DNA of 42,604 nt from Pseudodesulfovibrio sp. (lineage in GTDB: Bacteria; Desulfobacterota; Desulfovibrionia; Desulfovibrionales; Desulfovibrionaceae), in the NCBI GenBank assembly GCA_022712855.1, contig JAFLJT010000040.1, positions 1 to 42,604 of the forward strand, given 5' to 3'. How positions within the stretch are numbered: position 1 is the first letter of the stretch; every line of letters begins with the position of its first letter. This document shows positions 15,269-26,268 of the stretch, in pieces. The notes under the pieces were generated by a model. The model did not search any database, was not told where the DNA came from, and worked only from the letters and a program-made list of their open reading frames with translations. The position numbers and the translations under genes are program-made.

Positions 15269-16726
15269 ATGCAAGATGCACCTGAACAGAGCTACAGAGA
15301 ACTCCACAAGCCTGCGAAAGAGTTCGCGTCCCGATCTGAGTACCTTGACCATGAATTGACTATCATGCGACCCAAACGGTGGGGCATAAACCTGCCAGGC
15401 CGAGACTTCCGTTTCGAAATTGAAGACTTCATCCCAGCCATCGCCGGTACTATTGGCCTAGCTGTCATGTGTACCGCCGTAACCAAGACTTTTGCCATCG
15501 CCTACGGGTTGAACATGAACTTCATCGTCGAGAACGTTCGCGTGGACATGATTGCAGTCTCGCTGTTCTTCGTCATTTTATTCTCAGGAGTTTTCAACCC
15601 TCGCTCCAACCTCGCTGGTATCCACGGCCCCATGATGCCTTTGATTCCACTTATGGCTGCTTCCGGGACTCATCCCCTGGCATTGGGTACGCTTATCGCT
15701 GTTTTTGGTTTGATCATGAGTGCCACAAAAGGAGGCTCCCGACTGGTCAAAGTGACGAGTCAGGGTGTGGCGGGAGGCTTGCTCGTTTATCTGGGAGCCA
15801 TTGGAACCATGGGACAGGTCAAAGCCATGCGGGCTTGGGCCGAGACCATTGATATGGGATATATCAGTTTTGCAGTCCTGCTCTGTAATCTACTTTTATA
15901 CGCCGGTCTCGCGCGACTAGGAAAACGCTGGCTGGCTATCCCGTTGTGTTCTCTGCTGGCCGCAGTAGTGGCCCTGTCCTTAGGTGCACCGTTCGAATTC
16001 ACCACAGGCCCTGGCTTACCAAGCTTCAATCCAATGTATTGGTGGGGTGCGGACACCGGCTGGAAACTCGGACTGCCCGGCATAACGCATTTTATTGCGT
16101 CGTTGCCATTTGCCATTCTCGCCGTAGCCATGTGGTCTCCTGATTTTCTGGGCCACCGCATCTTCCAGGAAATGAACTATCCTCCGAAAGCCAAAGGAGT
16201 ACTGATGGACGTTGACGATACCATGGTCGGCTGTTCATTCCGCCAGGTCTTCACCAACCTGCTCGGCAGTGGCTGTATCACGTCATCCTGGGGTACTTAC
16301 ATGATTCCTGCCGCCATCGCCAAACGCCCCATTCCCGGCGGCGCCATACTCACAGGCATTTTATGTATCGCTGTTGCCATCGCAGGTTTCCCCATGGACA
16401 TCGCTGTCTGGCGTCCGGTACTGAGTATCGCACTTCTGGTCGGTGTCTACCTCCCCTTGCTGGAGGCTGGCATGGAAATGGTCCATGATACCAAAGACAC
16501 CAAAGCTGCCGGTATTTGTATATTCTCGTCGGCCATCGTCAATCCGGTATTCGGTTGGGCCCTGACCATGTTCCTGGATAACAACGGCCTGATCGCAGAC
16601 AAGGATCGCCCCAGCAAACTGAACATGGCTGACCGGCTGGTCATCCCCGGCCTCGCACTGGGAATCAGCACCATCGCCATGGCCGTCGTTGGGATGCTTC
16701 CCGGCATCCCGGCACTTATCAAATAG
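15269..16726 (+). CDS. DUF3360 family membrane transporter of unknown substrate
   Basis: 485-residue polytopic membrane protein of the DUF3360 family, related in general pattern to the SulP/NCS2 group of anion and nucleobase transporters. The N-terminal soluble stretch (SYRELHKPAKEFASRSEYLDHEL, in part) is a family hallmark. About twelve hydrophobic segments follow, with conserved loops such as VFNPRSNLAGIHGPMMPL, MWSPDFLGHRIFQEMNYPP and LGSGCITSSWGTYMIP. The substrate is not known and cannot be read here. AAGGA lies 9 nt before the ATG. It stands alone between a structured leader and a strong bidirectional terminator, so it is a single-gene transcript, possibly controlled by the leader. Confidence 0.85.
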   Translation: MQDAPEQSYRELHKPAKEFASRSEYLDHELTIMRPKRWGINLPGRDFRFEIEDFIPAIAGTIGLAVMCTAVTKTFAIAYGLNMNFIVENVRVDMIAVSLFFVILFSGVFNPRSNLAGIHGPMMPLIPLMAASGTHPLALGTLIAVFGLIMSATKGGSRLVKVTSQGVAGGLLVYLGAIGTMGQVKAMRAWAETIDMGYISFAVLLCNLLLYAGLARLGKRWLAIPLCSLLAAVVALSLGAPFEFTTGPGLPSFNPMYWWGADTGWKLGLPGITHFIASLPFAILAVAMWSPDFLGHRIFQEMNYPPKAKGVLMDVDDTMVGCSFRQVFTNLLGSGCITSSWGTYMIPAAIAKRPIPGGAILTGILCIAVAIAGFPMDIAVWRPVLSIALLVGVYLPLLEAGMEMVHDTKDTKAAGICIFSSAIVNPVFGWALTMFLDNNGLIADKDRPSKLNMADRLVIPGLALGISTIAMAVVGMLPGIPALIK

Positions 16727-16746
16727 TCTTCCGCACACCCCAAAAG

Positions 16747-16783
16747 AAAAGGCCGGAATGGAGTAACTCCATTCCGGCCTTTT
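16747..16783. terminator. Bidirectional terminator between convergent genes
   Basis: A perfect 17-bp inverted repeat (16747-16763 with 16767-16783) with a TAA loop, ending in four T on both strands. It serves the DUF3360 gene (+) and the ACT-domain gene (-). Confidence 0.95.
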
Positions 16784-16799
16784 CGTTGTCGTTTATCAA

Positions 16800-17303
16800 T
16801 TATTCGAAATTAACACGCGCCCGCTCAGAGAGAGATTCAAGGTTCTCAACAAGCTGTTCCTTGATCGAATCATCGGGGAACAAGACCGTCATCTTGGCAG
16901 TATAAACAGTGCGCCCCAAAAGAGCGACCGGAAGACGATGGGATTCCATACTCTCCGTTTTCAGATTGAGATCCGAAAGTATTCCATTGATATCATGGGT
17001 CAATCCGGGACGATCATCACAATCAATGACCACTGTAGCAACTATGCCCTGCCCCTCAACAACCGCATCGGCCGAAGCGTAAGAGAAAGCCAGATCAGGG
17101 AACGCCTCTTCCAAAGCAGTCTTCAGTTCAGCTTCCTTCTCCTCGTCTATTGAAACCAACATCATAGCTGAGAACTGGGGCGCCATGCGTATAAGCTTGC
17201 TCTTAAGCCATTCACCGCCCAACGAACGTGTGACTTCCGCTAATGATTTAACTATATTAGCTTTATCTTTTCCTGTGACGGTCTTAACAAAGACACTCTT
17301 CAT
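16800..17303 (-). CDS. Double ACT-domain regulatory protein (GcvR-like)
   Basis: 167-residue cytoplasmic protein with two ACT domains. The first is around residues 3-75 (FVKTVTGKDKANIVKSLAEV) and the second around 88-165 (VVIDCDDRPGLTHDINGIL). This layout matches GcvR, the accessory repressor of the glycine cleavage system in enterics, and a wider set of amino-acid-sensing proteins; there is no DNA-binding domain. AGGAG lies 7 nt before the ATG. No gcv genes are nearby, so the target is unknown. A weak sigma-54-like element is present about 240 bp upstream. Confidence 0.85.
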   Translation of the reverse strand: MKSVFVKTVTGKDKANIVKSLAEVTRSLGGEWLKSKLIRMAPQFSAMMLVSIDEEKEAELKTALEEAFPDLAFSYASADAVVEGQGIVATVVIDCDDRPGLTHDINGILSDLNLKTESMESHRLPVALLGRTVYTAKMTVLFPDDSIKEQLVENLESLSERARVNFE

Positions 17304-17803
17304 TACAGGCTCCTATACAGTAAAACGTGAGCTCCCATTGTTTAGAACAATTACGAAGCATTGAGCGATTTCCCCATGGTCCATTTTATACGTAGCGACC
17401 CATCATAGAAATACTTGAATACTGATTCGTCCATTTAAAACCAAGCATAAACGAAACACAACTATCAATAATCTCAAGGATTAATCCGTAAAAATATACC
17501 CAGAAACCTCAAACAACAAACACAAAGTCAACAATAAATGTCTAGCGAGAATTGTGCCACTTTCCCCTTTCAATCGAGCAGGGCCTTATGGTCGCACTAT
17601 AATGTTTGTATATTCATTGGTAGTATGAAGGGAATCGCCCCCTTGACCTCTTGAATCCCATTCAATAAGCCTCGTGATATCAGTAACTTCATGAAAAATA
17701 CTCCTGTCATCGAATAGCATTAACCCTATTCGTCCTTACCGTATTCAACAATCTCCTCCACCATAGCGTTTGGTTATCTGCCTAACACAACAGACCGATG
17801 TTT
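17304..17803. other. 500-bp intergenic region upstream of the ACT-domain gene
   Basis: No gene is supported on either strand. It holds a weak sigma-54-like element on the minus strand (17559-17544) and a 7-bp hairpin CGAATAG/CTATTCG (17711-17717 with 17726-17732) that could mark the 3' end of the chemoreceptor transcript but lacks a T tract. Confidence 0.55.
17544..17559 (-). promoter_or_regulatory. Weak sigma-54-like promoter element
   Basis: The minus strand reads TGGCACAATTCTCGCT, with GG and GC separated by 10 nt as required. The -12 half is TCGC instead of TTGC, which weakens it. It points toward the ACT-domain gene about 240 bp away. Confidence 0.25.
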
Positions 17804-19573
17804 TTAGGTATTACGTATCTGCTCAACAAAATGATAGAGTTCATCTGCTAATTCAGCGACCTGCTGCGTAGACGCGGCTGTAAATTCCACCTCTTTTGAA
17901 ATGGTTAACGTCAGTTCATTAACATCTTCTGTTGCATGAGTTATTTCTTCGGTCGTAGCAGACTGCTGTTCAGCAGCCGTTGCAATGGTATGAATAGCGT
18001 CCGAGACCATGTGCACTGATTGCAAGATACCTTCAAAAACTTCTCCAGAACCACCAGCCATATCATTGACTTTAATGATAGCATCAAGAGCCTCGTCTGT
18101 TGCCTCAGAGCTTCGCTTGCTACTGTCTTGAATAGACGCAATGTTTTTACCAACATCATTGGTGGCAGTCATGGTCTTTTCAGCGAGTTTGCGCACTTCA
18201 TCCGCAACAACGGCAAATCCGCGACCAGCTTCGCCAGCTCTGGCAGCCTCAATGGCGGCGTTAAGAGCCAGCAAGTTCGTTTGATCTGCAATATCACTGA
18301 TAATAGCCATGATATTTCCAATCTCTTTTACGTACCCGGCCAGCTCTCTCATATTTGTCTTGAGGCCTTCACTATTGGATTTAACCTTTCCAATGCCCTT
18401 AATGACACCCTGCAAAGATGTAACACCTTCCCCGGCATCGGTGGTTGCTTGCCCTGCTTCAGTTGAAGCGTTTTCAGCATTTCCTGCGATAGACAAAGCG
18501 GTGGAACTCATCTCTGTGATAGCTGTTGCTGTTTCAGAAAAACGATCCCGCTGTTCGCCAACTGCCCGAGAAACCTGTGAAGTTCGTTCACTCAACTCGC
18601 CTGCAGCGTCTTTCAAAGCCTGAGCCATGACTTCAAGCTCTTCAGCGGCTCTCAGAATCATTTGTTTTTGTTCTTCCGCCTGTTGAGCCATTTCACCTGC
18701 GCGTTTTTCAGCTTCCTGGGCAGCCTCGGCTTCTTTCTCGGCATCAACAGCTTTCCTCCGAGCCTCAACCATTGCTTCTTCGACTTGCTCAGCCATAGTA
18801 TTCATTACAGAACCCAACTGACCAATCTCATCTTGGCCCCTGGATTCAAACCGTAGCGAAAGATCACCGCCTGACAATCCGTCAGCGAAATGCATAAGCC
18901 TTCTCACCGGTCGAATAATTGACTGGCTCATGACAAAGCTCAAAAGAAGCGTAATAAAGGCAATCACCACAGAAAAAATGAGCATGTTTCGACTCACGGT
19001 CACAACCAACTCACCCACTTGAGTGCGCTTATTGACCATGCTTTCAACCTCAAGCTGTTTGAGCTTAACCAACTGACTATTCAGCTGTTTATAAAATTGT
19101 TCAGCTGTTGAAAGAGAGGCAAAAGCGATATCTGTATCAAACGTTACAGCACTAATAACCTGCAACATGAGCATCTTGTATTCAGTATAATCTTTCAGGG
19201 TGCTGACATACACTGGATGACGCTGATCACCCTCATTGAGGCCAGCGAGAACCCCTTGTATATCCTTCTCAATCTGATCAAGAATCCCTGGGAGCGGTTT
19301 CACCGCAGCTTCAATATCTTCATCTGGAAAACCAACATTTGCCATATTCAAAGCATTGTACCCCTGAATATTGATACTCTTAATTGCATCAATAAGATCA
19401 GTGGAAACCGCATAACTCCGAACACTTTCAGAGAACACGGAATCAGTCAGTTCCTCTTGTTGCTTCAGGCCGAGAAAGGCCGAAAAAGAGAGGAAGGAAA
19501 GCAAAATGATAGTCAACAAGCTCAAAAGCATAAGCTTGGTTCCAATCTTCATATCGAGAAAAAAATGGCGCAT
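17804..19573 (-). CDS. Methyl-accepting chemotaxis protein
   Basis: 589-residue transmembrane chemoreceptor. Helix one is about 12-36 and helix two near 190-215; the roughly 150-residue periplasmic part between them is mostly helical, like a four-helix-bundle sensor, with no cache domain that I can see. A HAMP domain follows ([20 protein letters not shown]), then an unusually charged coiled coil rich in A/E/Q/K, and the signalling hairpin with [20 protein letters not shown] near residue 430. There is no C-terminal pentapeptide tether for CheR. ATG 19573 has GGAG 7 nt upstream; a longer frame to 19630 runs into a terminator-like hairpin. A secreted cache protein is encoded just upstream on the same strand and may be its partner. 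Confidence 0.93.
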   Translation of the reverse strand: MRHFFLDMKIGTKLMLLSLLTIILLSFLSFSAFLGLKQQEELTDSVFSESVRSYAVSTDLIDAIKSINIQGYNALNMANVGFPDEDIEAAVKPLPGILDQIEKDIQGVLAGLNEGDQRHPVYVSTLKDYTEYKMLMLQVISAVTFDTDIAFASLSTAEQFYKQLNSQLVKLKQLEVESMVNKRTQVGELVVTVSRNMLIFSVVIAFITLLLSFVMSQSIIRPVRRLMHFADGLSGGDLSLRFESRGQDEIGQLGSVMNTMAEQVEEAMVEARRKAVDAEKEAEAAQEAEKRAGEMAQQAEEQKQMILRAAEELEVMAQALKDAAGELSERTSQVSRAVGEQRDRFSETATAITEMSSTALSIAGNAENASTEAGQATTDAGEGVTSLQGVIKGIGKVKSNSEGLKTNMRELAGYVKEIGNIMAIISDIADQTNLLALNAAIEAARAGEAGRGFAVVADEVRKLAEKTMTATNDVGKNIASIQDSSKRSSEATDEALDAIIKVNDMAGGSGEVFEGILQSVHMVSDAIHTIATAAEQQSATTEEITHATEDVNELTLTISKEVEFTAASTQQVAELADELYHFVEQIRNT

Positions 19574-19616
19574 GACACACTCCATACGGGTCAAGATCAT
19601 TTGAAAGACAATAGAA

Positions 19617-19649
19617 AATGCCGGGTGCATGGGACGAACCCAGCACCCG
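19617..19649 (-). terminator. Terminator or attenuator between the cache protein and chemoreceptor genes
   Basis: An 11-bp stem with one bulge (19622-19628 plus 19630-19633 with 19639-19649) is followed on the minus strand by GCATTTTC, a short T tract. It lies 21 nt past the cache protein stop and 43 nt before the chemoreceptor start, which leaves little space for a separate promoter, so it may be a leaky attenuator. Confidence 0.65.
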
Positions 19650-19670
19650 ACAAATCCGTCTCAAATACAG

Positions 19671-20123
19671 CTACTTATAGATTCCGCAAGCAACAATAAT
19701 ATCGCCGACTTTCTTCACATAGGAAGTCTTTTCAGCGAGCTTGCCTGTGGCAGGATTCTTATACCAGTAGTCCACCCAGCCTTCACCTTTGGAGACTGCT
19801 GTGTCGACGATATCCTTACGAAAAAGCTTACCCTTAACATCGGGCAACTTCTCGTAACTACGGCCAATAAGTTTTGTCTTGAAATGGGCGATCATGGTGT
19901 AGTTCGTGTCATATGCGAATGCATAGAGCGGGGCGAACTCTTTAAAGGCACTTTCAGCAACAGGCTTACTCAGTTCGGCAACAGTAGCATCCTTACCGTT
20001 GGCATCATAATACGCTGCAACTGCATCAACGACGGCAACGGCCTGAGCCCTGTCTTCCGACGATGCAATGTTTGCCATCAAGAGAACCAGACATACTGCA
20101 ATTGCTACACTCAACTTTTTCAT
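19671..20123 (-). CDS. Secreted single-cache-domain protein
   Basis: 150-residue periplasmic protein. It has a signal peptide (MKKLSVAIAVCLVLLMANIASS) and a single cache-type fold: an N-terminal helix (QAVAVVDAVAAYYDANG), then FAYDTNYTMIAHF, GRSYEKLPDVKGKLFRKDIV and GWVDYWYKNPATGKLAEKTSYVKK (in part), typical of the single cache 2 class. Such domains normally form the sensing part of receptors; here it is freestanding. GGAGG lies 6 nt before ATG 20123. It is immediately upstream of a chemoreceptor gene with a hairpin between them, so it may be a soluble ligand-binding partner of that receptor. This is inference. Confidence 0.88.
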   Translation of the reverse strand: MKKLSVAIAVCLVLLMANIASSEDRAQAVAVVDAVAAYYDANGKDATVAELSKPVAESAFKEFAPLYAFAYDTNYTMIAHFKTKLIGRSYEKLPDVKGKLFRKDIVDTAVSKGEGWVDYWYKNPATGKLAEKTSYVKKVGDIIVACGIYK

Positions 20124-20192
20124 TGCTTCCTCCAGCTTCGAATGCGCACGCCTGTCAAAAAATGCTGTTGAGTGATTTATAAAAAACCACAA

Positions 20193-20634
20193 AATAACAA
20201 CATCTTATCCATTACACCATCTAACGAATTGACCGCTAGACAATGAATGTTCACAGATGAACGACATTCACACATTTCCATGTGTGTTTAACAAAACTGA
20301 CCGCAACGAATAAAAGACCAAATAGCTATGAAAACAGTATCCAATTGCCCTCTTTTTAGCAAGGTTGAAAACAGCAAAAACGCCCAGCTTCATTACATTT
20401 TCACTGATTTTCTCTTCCCAATTTTTAACAATTATTGAGCAGCCTACTACACACGGAAAATACGTCTGAAACACCAGGCGAACAAGAGGTTGTAATTCAA
20501 ATATGACGACTCGCGAAAATCGAATTTTATACCCTGAAACAAGACACCCTCAAATTGGCGACAATTGGCAACTTGCCCCTCATTTTTGCCACAATATTGA
20601 TTGACCAATCAGTTAACTTTCCAACTTTTTTAAT
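20193..20634. other. Intergenic region between divergent cache and BOF genes
   Basis: No gene is supported. It should contain promoters for both directions. A tandem 10-bp direct repeat and an inverted repeat sit on the right side, closer to the BOF-family gene, and are listed separately. Confidence 0.5.
20553..20611. repeat. Direct repeat and inverted repeat upstream of the BOF-family gene
   Basis: Two adjacent 10-bp copies, AATTGGCGAC (20553-20562) and AATTGGCAAC (20563-20572), are followed 26 bp later by the perfect inverted repeat TGATTG-AC-CAATCA (20598-20611). The set lies 160-215 bp before the start codon and looks like regulator sites, though none is recognised. Confidence 0.5.
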
Positions 20635-20769
20635 ATGCTCTTTTATTTTAGACACTTATGGGCCAAAGTTTTTCTAGCCTTTTTGTTTCACTGTGCTATT
20701 CCTCTACCTGTGAGTCGAACGGGCGTTCGGCTTCAAAGAAAAAATGAACTTATACACAAGGATATTGTC

Positions 20770-21114
20770 ATGAAACGTATTGCACTGGTTTTGGTTTTCT
20801 CCCTACTTTTTGCGACTGCTGCCATTTCTTCCGAAACCATTCAGGCCACCGGGCCCTTCAAAGCCTCCACTGTGGCTGAAGCAAAAGTTTCTGGTGTTGA
20901 AACCAACGTCATCCTCAGCGGCCATGTTGTCAAAATGATCCAGCCGAATCAGTTTATCTTTGCTGATGGAACCGGTGAACTGATGATTTTCGCTGACGCA
21001 GACCTGTTGAAGGACGTTGATATGAACAATGCCAATATCAAAGTGACCGGTCTTATCTCCCAGAACTTCATGTACACCGAGATCGAAGCCACAACCATAA
21101 CAGCAATTCAGTAA
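20770..21114 (+). CDS. BOF-fold (YgiW/YdeI-type) periplasmic stress protein
   Basis: 114-residue exported protein of the bacterial OB-fold family. A signal peptide (MKRIALVLVFSLLFATAAIS) precedes a compact domain: TVAEAKVSGVETNVILSGHVVK, FIFADGTGELMIFAD and NIKVTGLISQ (each in part), matching YgiW/YdeI proteins. Members are linked to tolerance of peroxide, metals and cationic peptides in enterics; the molecular activity is unclear. I start at ATG 20770 because AAGGA lies 8 nt upstream and the signal peptide begins there; a longer frame from 20635 has neither. It is a single gene closed by a perfect terminator. Confidence 0.88.
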   Translation: MKRIALVLVFSLLFATAAISSETIQATGPFKASTVAEAKVSGVETNVILSGHVVKMIQPNQFIFADGTGELMIFADADLLKDVDMNNANIKVTGLISQNFMYTEIEATTITAIQ

Positions 21115-21131
21115 TTACTGCACTCGCTTAC

Positions 21132-21167
21132 AAAAAAGGGGAGCCTCATCTGAGGCTCCCCTTTTTT
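21132..21167 (+). terminator. Intrinsic terminator of the BOF-family gene
   Basis: A perfect 17-bp inverted repeat (21132-21148 with 21151-21167) around a 2-nt centre, ending in seven T on the plus strand and six T on the minus strand. It lies 17 nt past the stop. Confidence 0.95.
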
Positions 21168-21204
21168 TGGGCCTTGCACTTTTTGCTCACTCGGCTAAAC
21201 TATA

Positions 21205-21342
21205 GGCCTCCCACCGAAGTGGGAGGCCCTACATGAGACCTAGCGGTCCAAGGGAGTTCGGCTCTTTTATGTTGCGGTCATAAATGCCAGATCTCTTGTA
21301 TGTTTTTTGTGTGGAGCGCGGTTACCGCGCTCCTCTTTTTTG
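21205..21342 (+). ncRNA. Candidate structured small RNA (row of hairpins ending in a terminator)
   Basis: Between the BOF-gene terminator and the end of por, the plus strand can form five hairpins in a row: GGCCTCCCAC/GTGGGAGGCC with a CGAA loop (21205-21228), GACC/GGTC (21237-21248), AAGGGAG/CTCTTTT with a TTCGG loop (21250-21268), TTTATG/CATAAA (21266-21284, sharing three bases with the previous one), and GGAGCGCGG/CCGCGCTCC (21313-21333) followed by TCTTTTTTT. The last is a plus-strand terminator with no plus-strand gene before it. A TATAGG at 21201-21206 could be a -10, but the -35 is poor. It does not look like SRP RNA, tmRNA or RNase P RNA. Confidence 0.45.
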
Positions 21343-21369
21343 TCCCCCAATGAGGACTATTTCATCTAA

Positions 21370-25008
<3,639 letters not shown>

Positions 25009-25059
25009 TTACTCCATTTTTTCGTTGTAACGTCGTTTTTTACTTACTTTATATGATCG

Positions 25060-26268
25060 CTATCCATTCACGACATCGACTGTCGCCTGGGCGATTTCCA
25101 GCTCTTCATCAGTAGGAATAATCAGTACGGACACTGAACTTCCCACAACACCGATGCTCCTGATACCCGACGCACGGATAGCATTTTTCCTTGCATCAAG
25201 CGTGATGCCCAACGGCTCCAAGCCTTCGCAGGCCGCAGCACGGACAAATTCATCGTTCTCGCCGATTCCTGCGGTAAAGACGATGGCGTCTGCTCCACCA
25301 ATGATGGCGAGGTAGGCTCCGATGGTCGTCTTCACGCGATAGGCGAACATCTCAAAAGCGAGTTGAGCATTTGTATCGCCATTCTCACGCGCTGCATGAA
25401 TGTCGCGCATATCGTTCATTCCGCAGATGCCATTCAACCCACTCTCCTTGTTAAGCAGCGCATCGATCTCTCTGATGGAGAGCCCCCGGTTTTTGGCAAG
25501 AAAGGCGTGGATGGCCGGGTCGATATCACCGCAGCGAGTTCCCATCATCAATCCGGCAAGAGGCGTCAGCCCCATGGTGGTATCCACGCATTGACCGTTT
25601 TTCACCGCAGCCATGGAACACCCATTCCCGAGATGCACGGTAATGAGATTTATTGCTTCAACAGGTTTGCCAAGATGGGCTGCTGCGGCTTTGGTCACAT
25701 ACTTATGCGATGTGCCGTGGAAACCGTATTTGCGAACCTTGAGTCCTGTATAAAGTTCCATGGGAATGGGATACATGAACGCTTTTTGGGGAATCGTCTG
25801 ATGAAATTCCGTATCGAAAACAGCCACGTTGGGAGTACCTGGAAAGAGTTCCATGGCGATTTCAATACCAGTCAGGTTCGCTGGATTATGCAATGGAGCC
25901 AAAGGAACATAGGAGCGAATAGATTTGATCACGCTTTCGTCGATGAGAACCGGATGAGAAAACTCCTCCCCCCCCTGCACAACACGATGGCCCAGTGCAT
26001 CAATCTCGCTCAAAGAGCTGATAACGCCCCAATCCTCTCCTGTGAGCTTGGCGACCATGAGCCGCATGGCCGCTTCGTGATCCGGGATCAGAATATCTTC
26101 GGTATCCTTGGCGTCGGGCCATTTGTCTGGGTTCGACTTCTGAGTGATGGACCCCATGGTTGCGCCGATGCGCTCGATGACGCCAGTGGCAATAATCGTT
26201 TCCGTGTCCATATCCAGCAGTTGATACTTCAGGGAAGAACTGCCGCAGTTGATGACAAGAATATTCAT
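25060..26268 (-). CDS. ackA: Acetate kinase
   Basis: 402-residue cytoplasmic enzyme that makes ATP and acetate from acetyl phosphate and ADP. Family signatures are present: MNILVINCGSSSLKYQL at the N-terminus, VFDTEFHQTIP, the catalytic-arginine region MGTRCGDIDPA, KYGFHGTSHKYV and FTAGIGEND near the C-terminus. The ATG overlaps the pta stop as TAATG (shared base 26268), so the two are translationally coupled; AAGGA lies 7 nt upstream inside pta. por follows after 54 nt. In a sulfate reducer this is the main substrate-level ATP step during growth on lactate or pyruvate. Confidence 0.97.
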   Translation of the reverse strand: MNILVINCGSSSLKYQLLDMDTETIIATGVIERIGATMGSITQKSNPDKWPDAKDTEDILIPDHEAAMRLMVAKLTGEDWGVISSLSEIDALGHRVVQGGEEFSHPVLIDESVIKSIRSYVPLAPLHNPANLTGIEIAMELFPGTPNVAVFDTEFHQTIPQKAFMYPIPMELYTGLKVRKYGFHGTSHKYVTKAAAAHLGKPVEAINLITVHLGNGCSMAAVKNGQCVDTTMGLTPLAGLMMGTRCGDIDPAIHAFLAKNRGLSIREIDALLNKESGLNGICGMNDMRDIHAARENGDTNAQLAFEMFAYRVKTTIGAYLAIIGGADAIVFTAGIGENDEFVRAAACEGLEPLGITLDARKNAIRASGIRSIGVVGSSVSVLIIPTDEELEIAQATVDVVNG

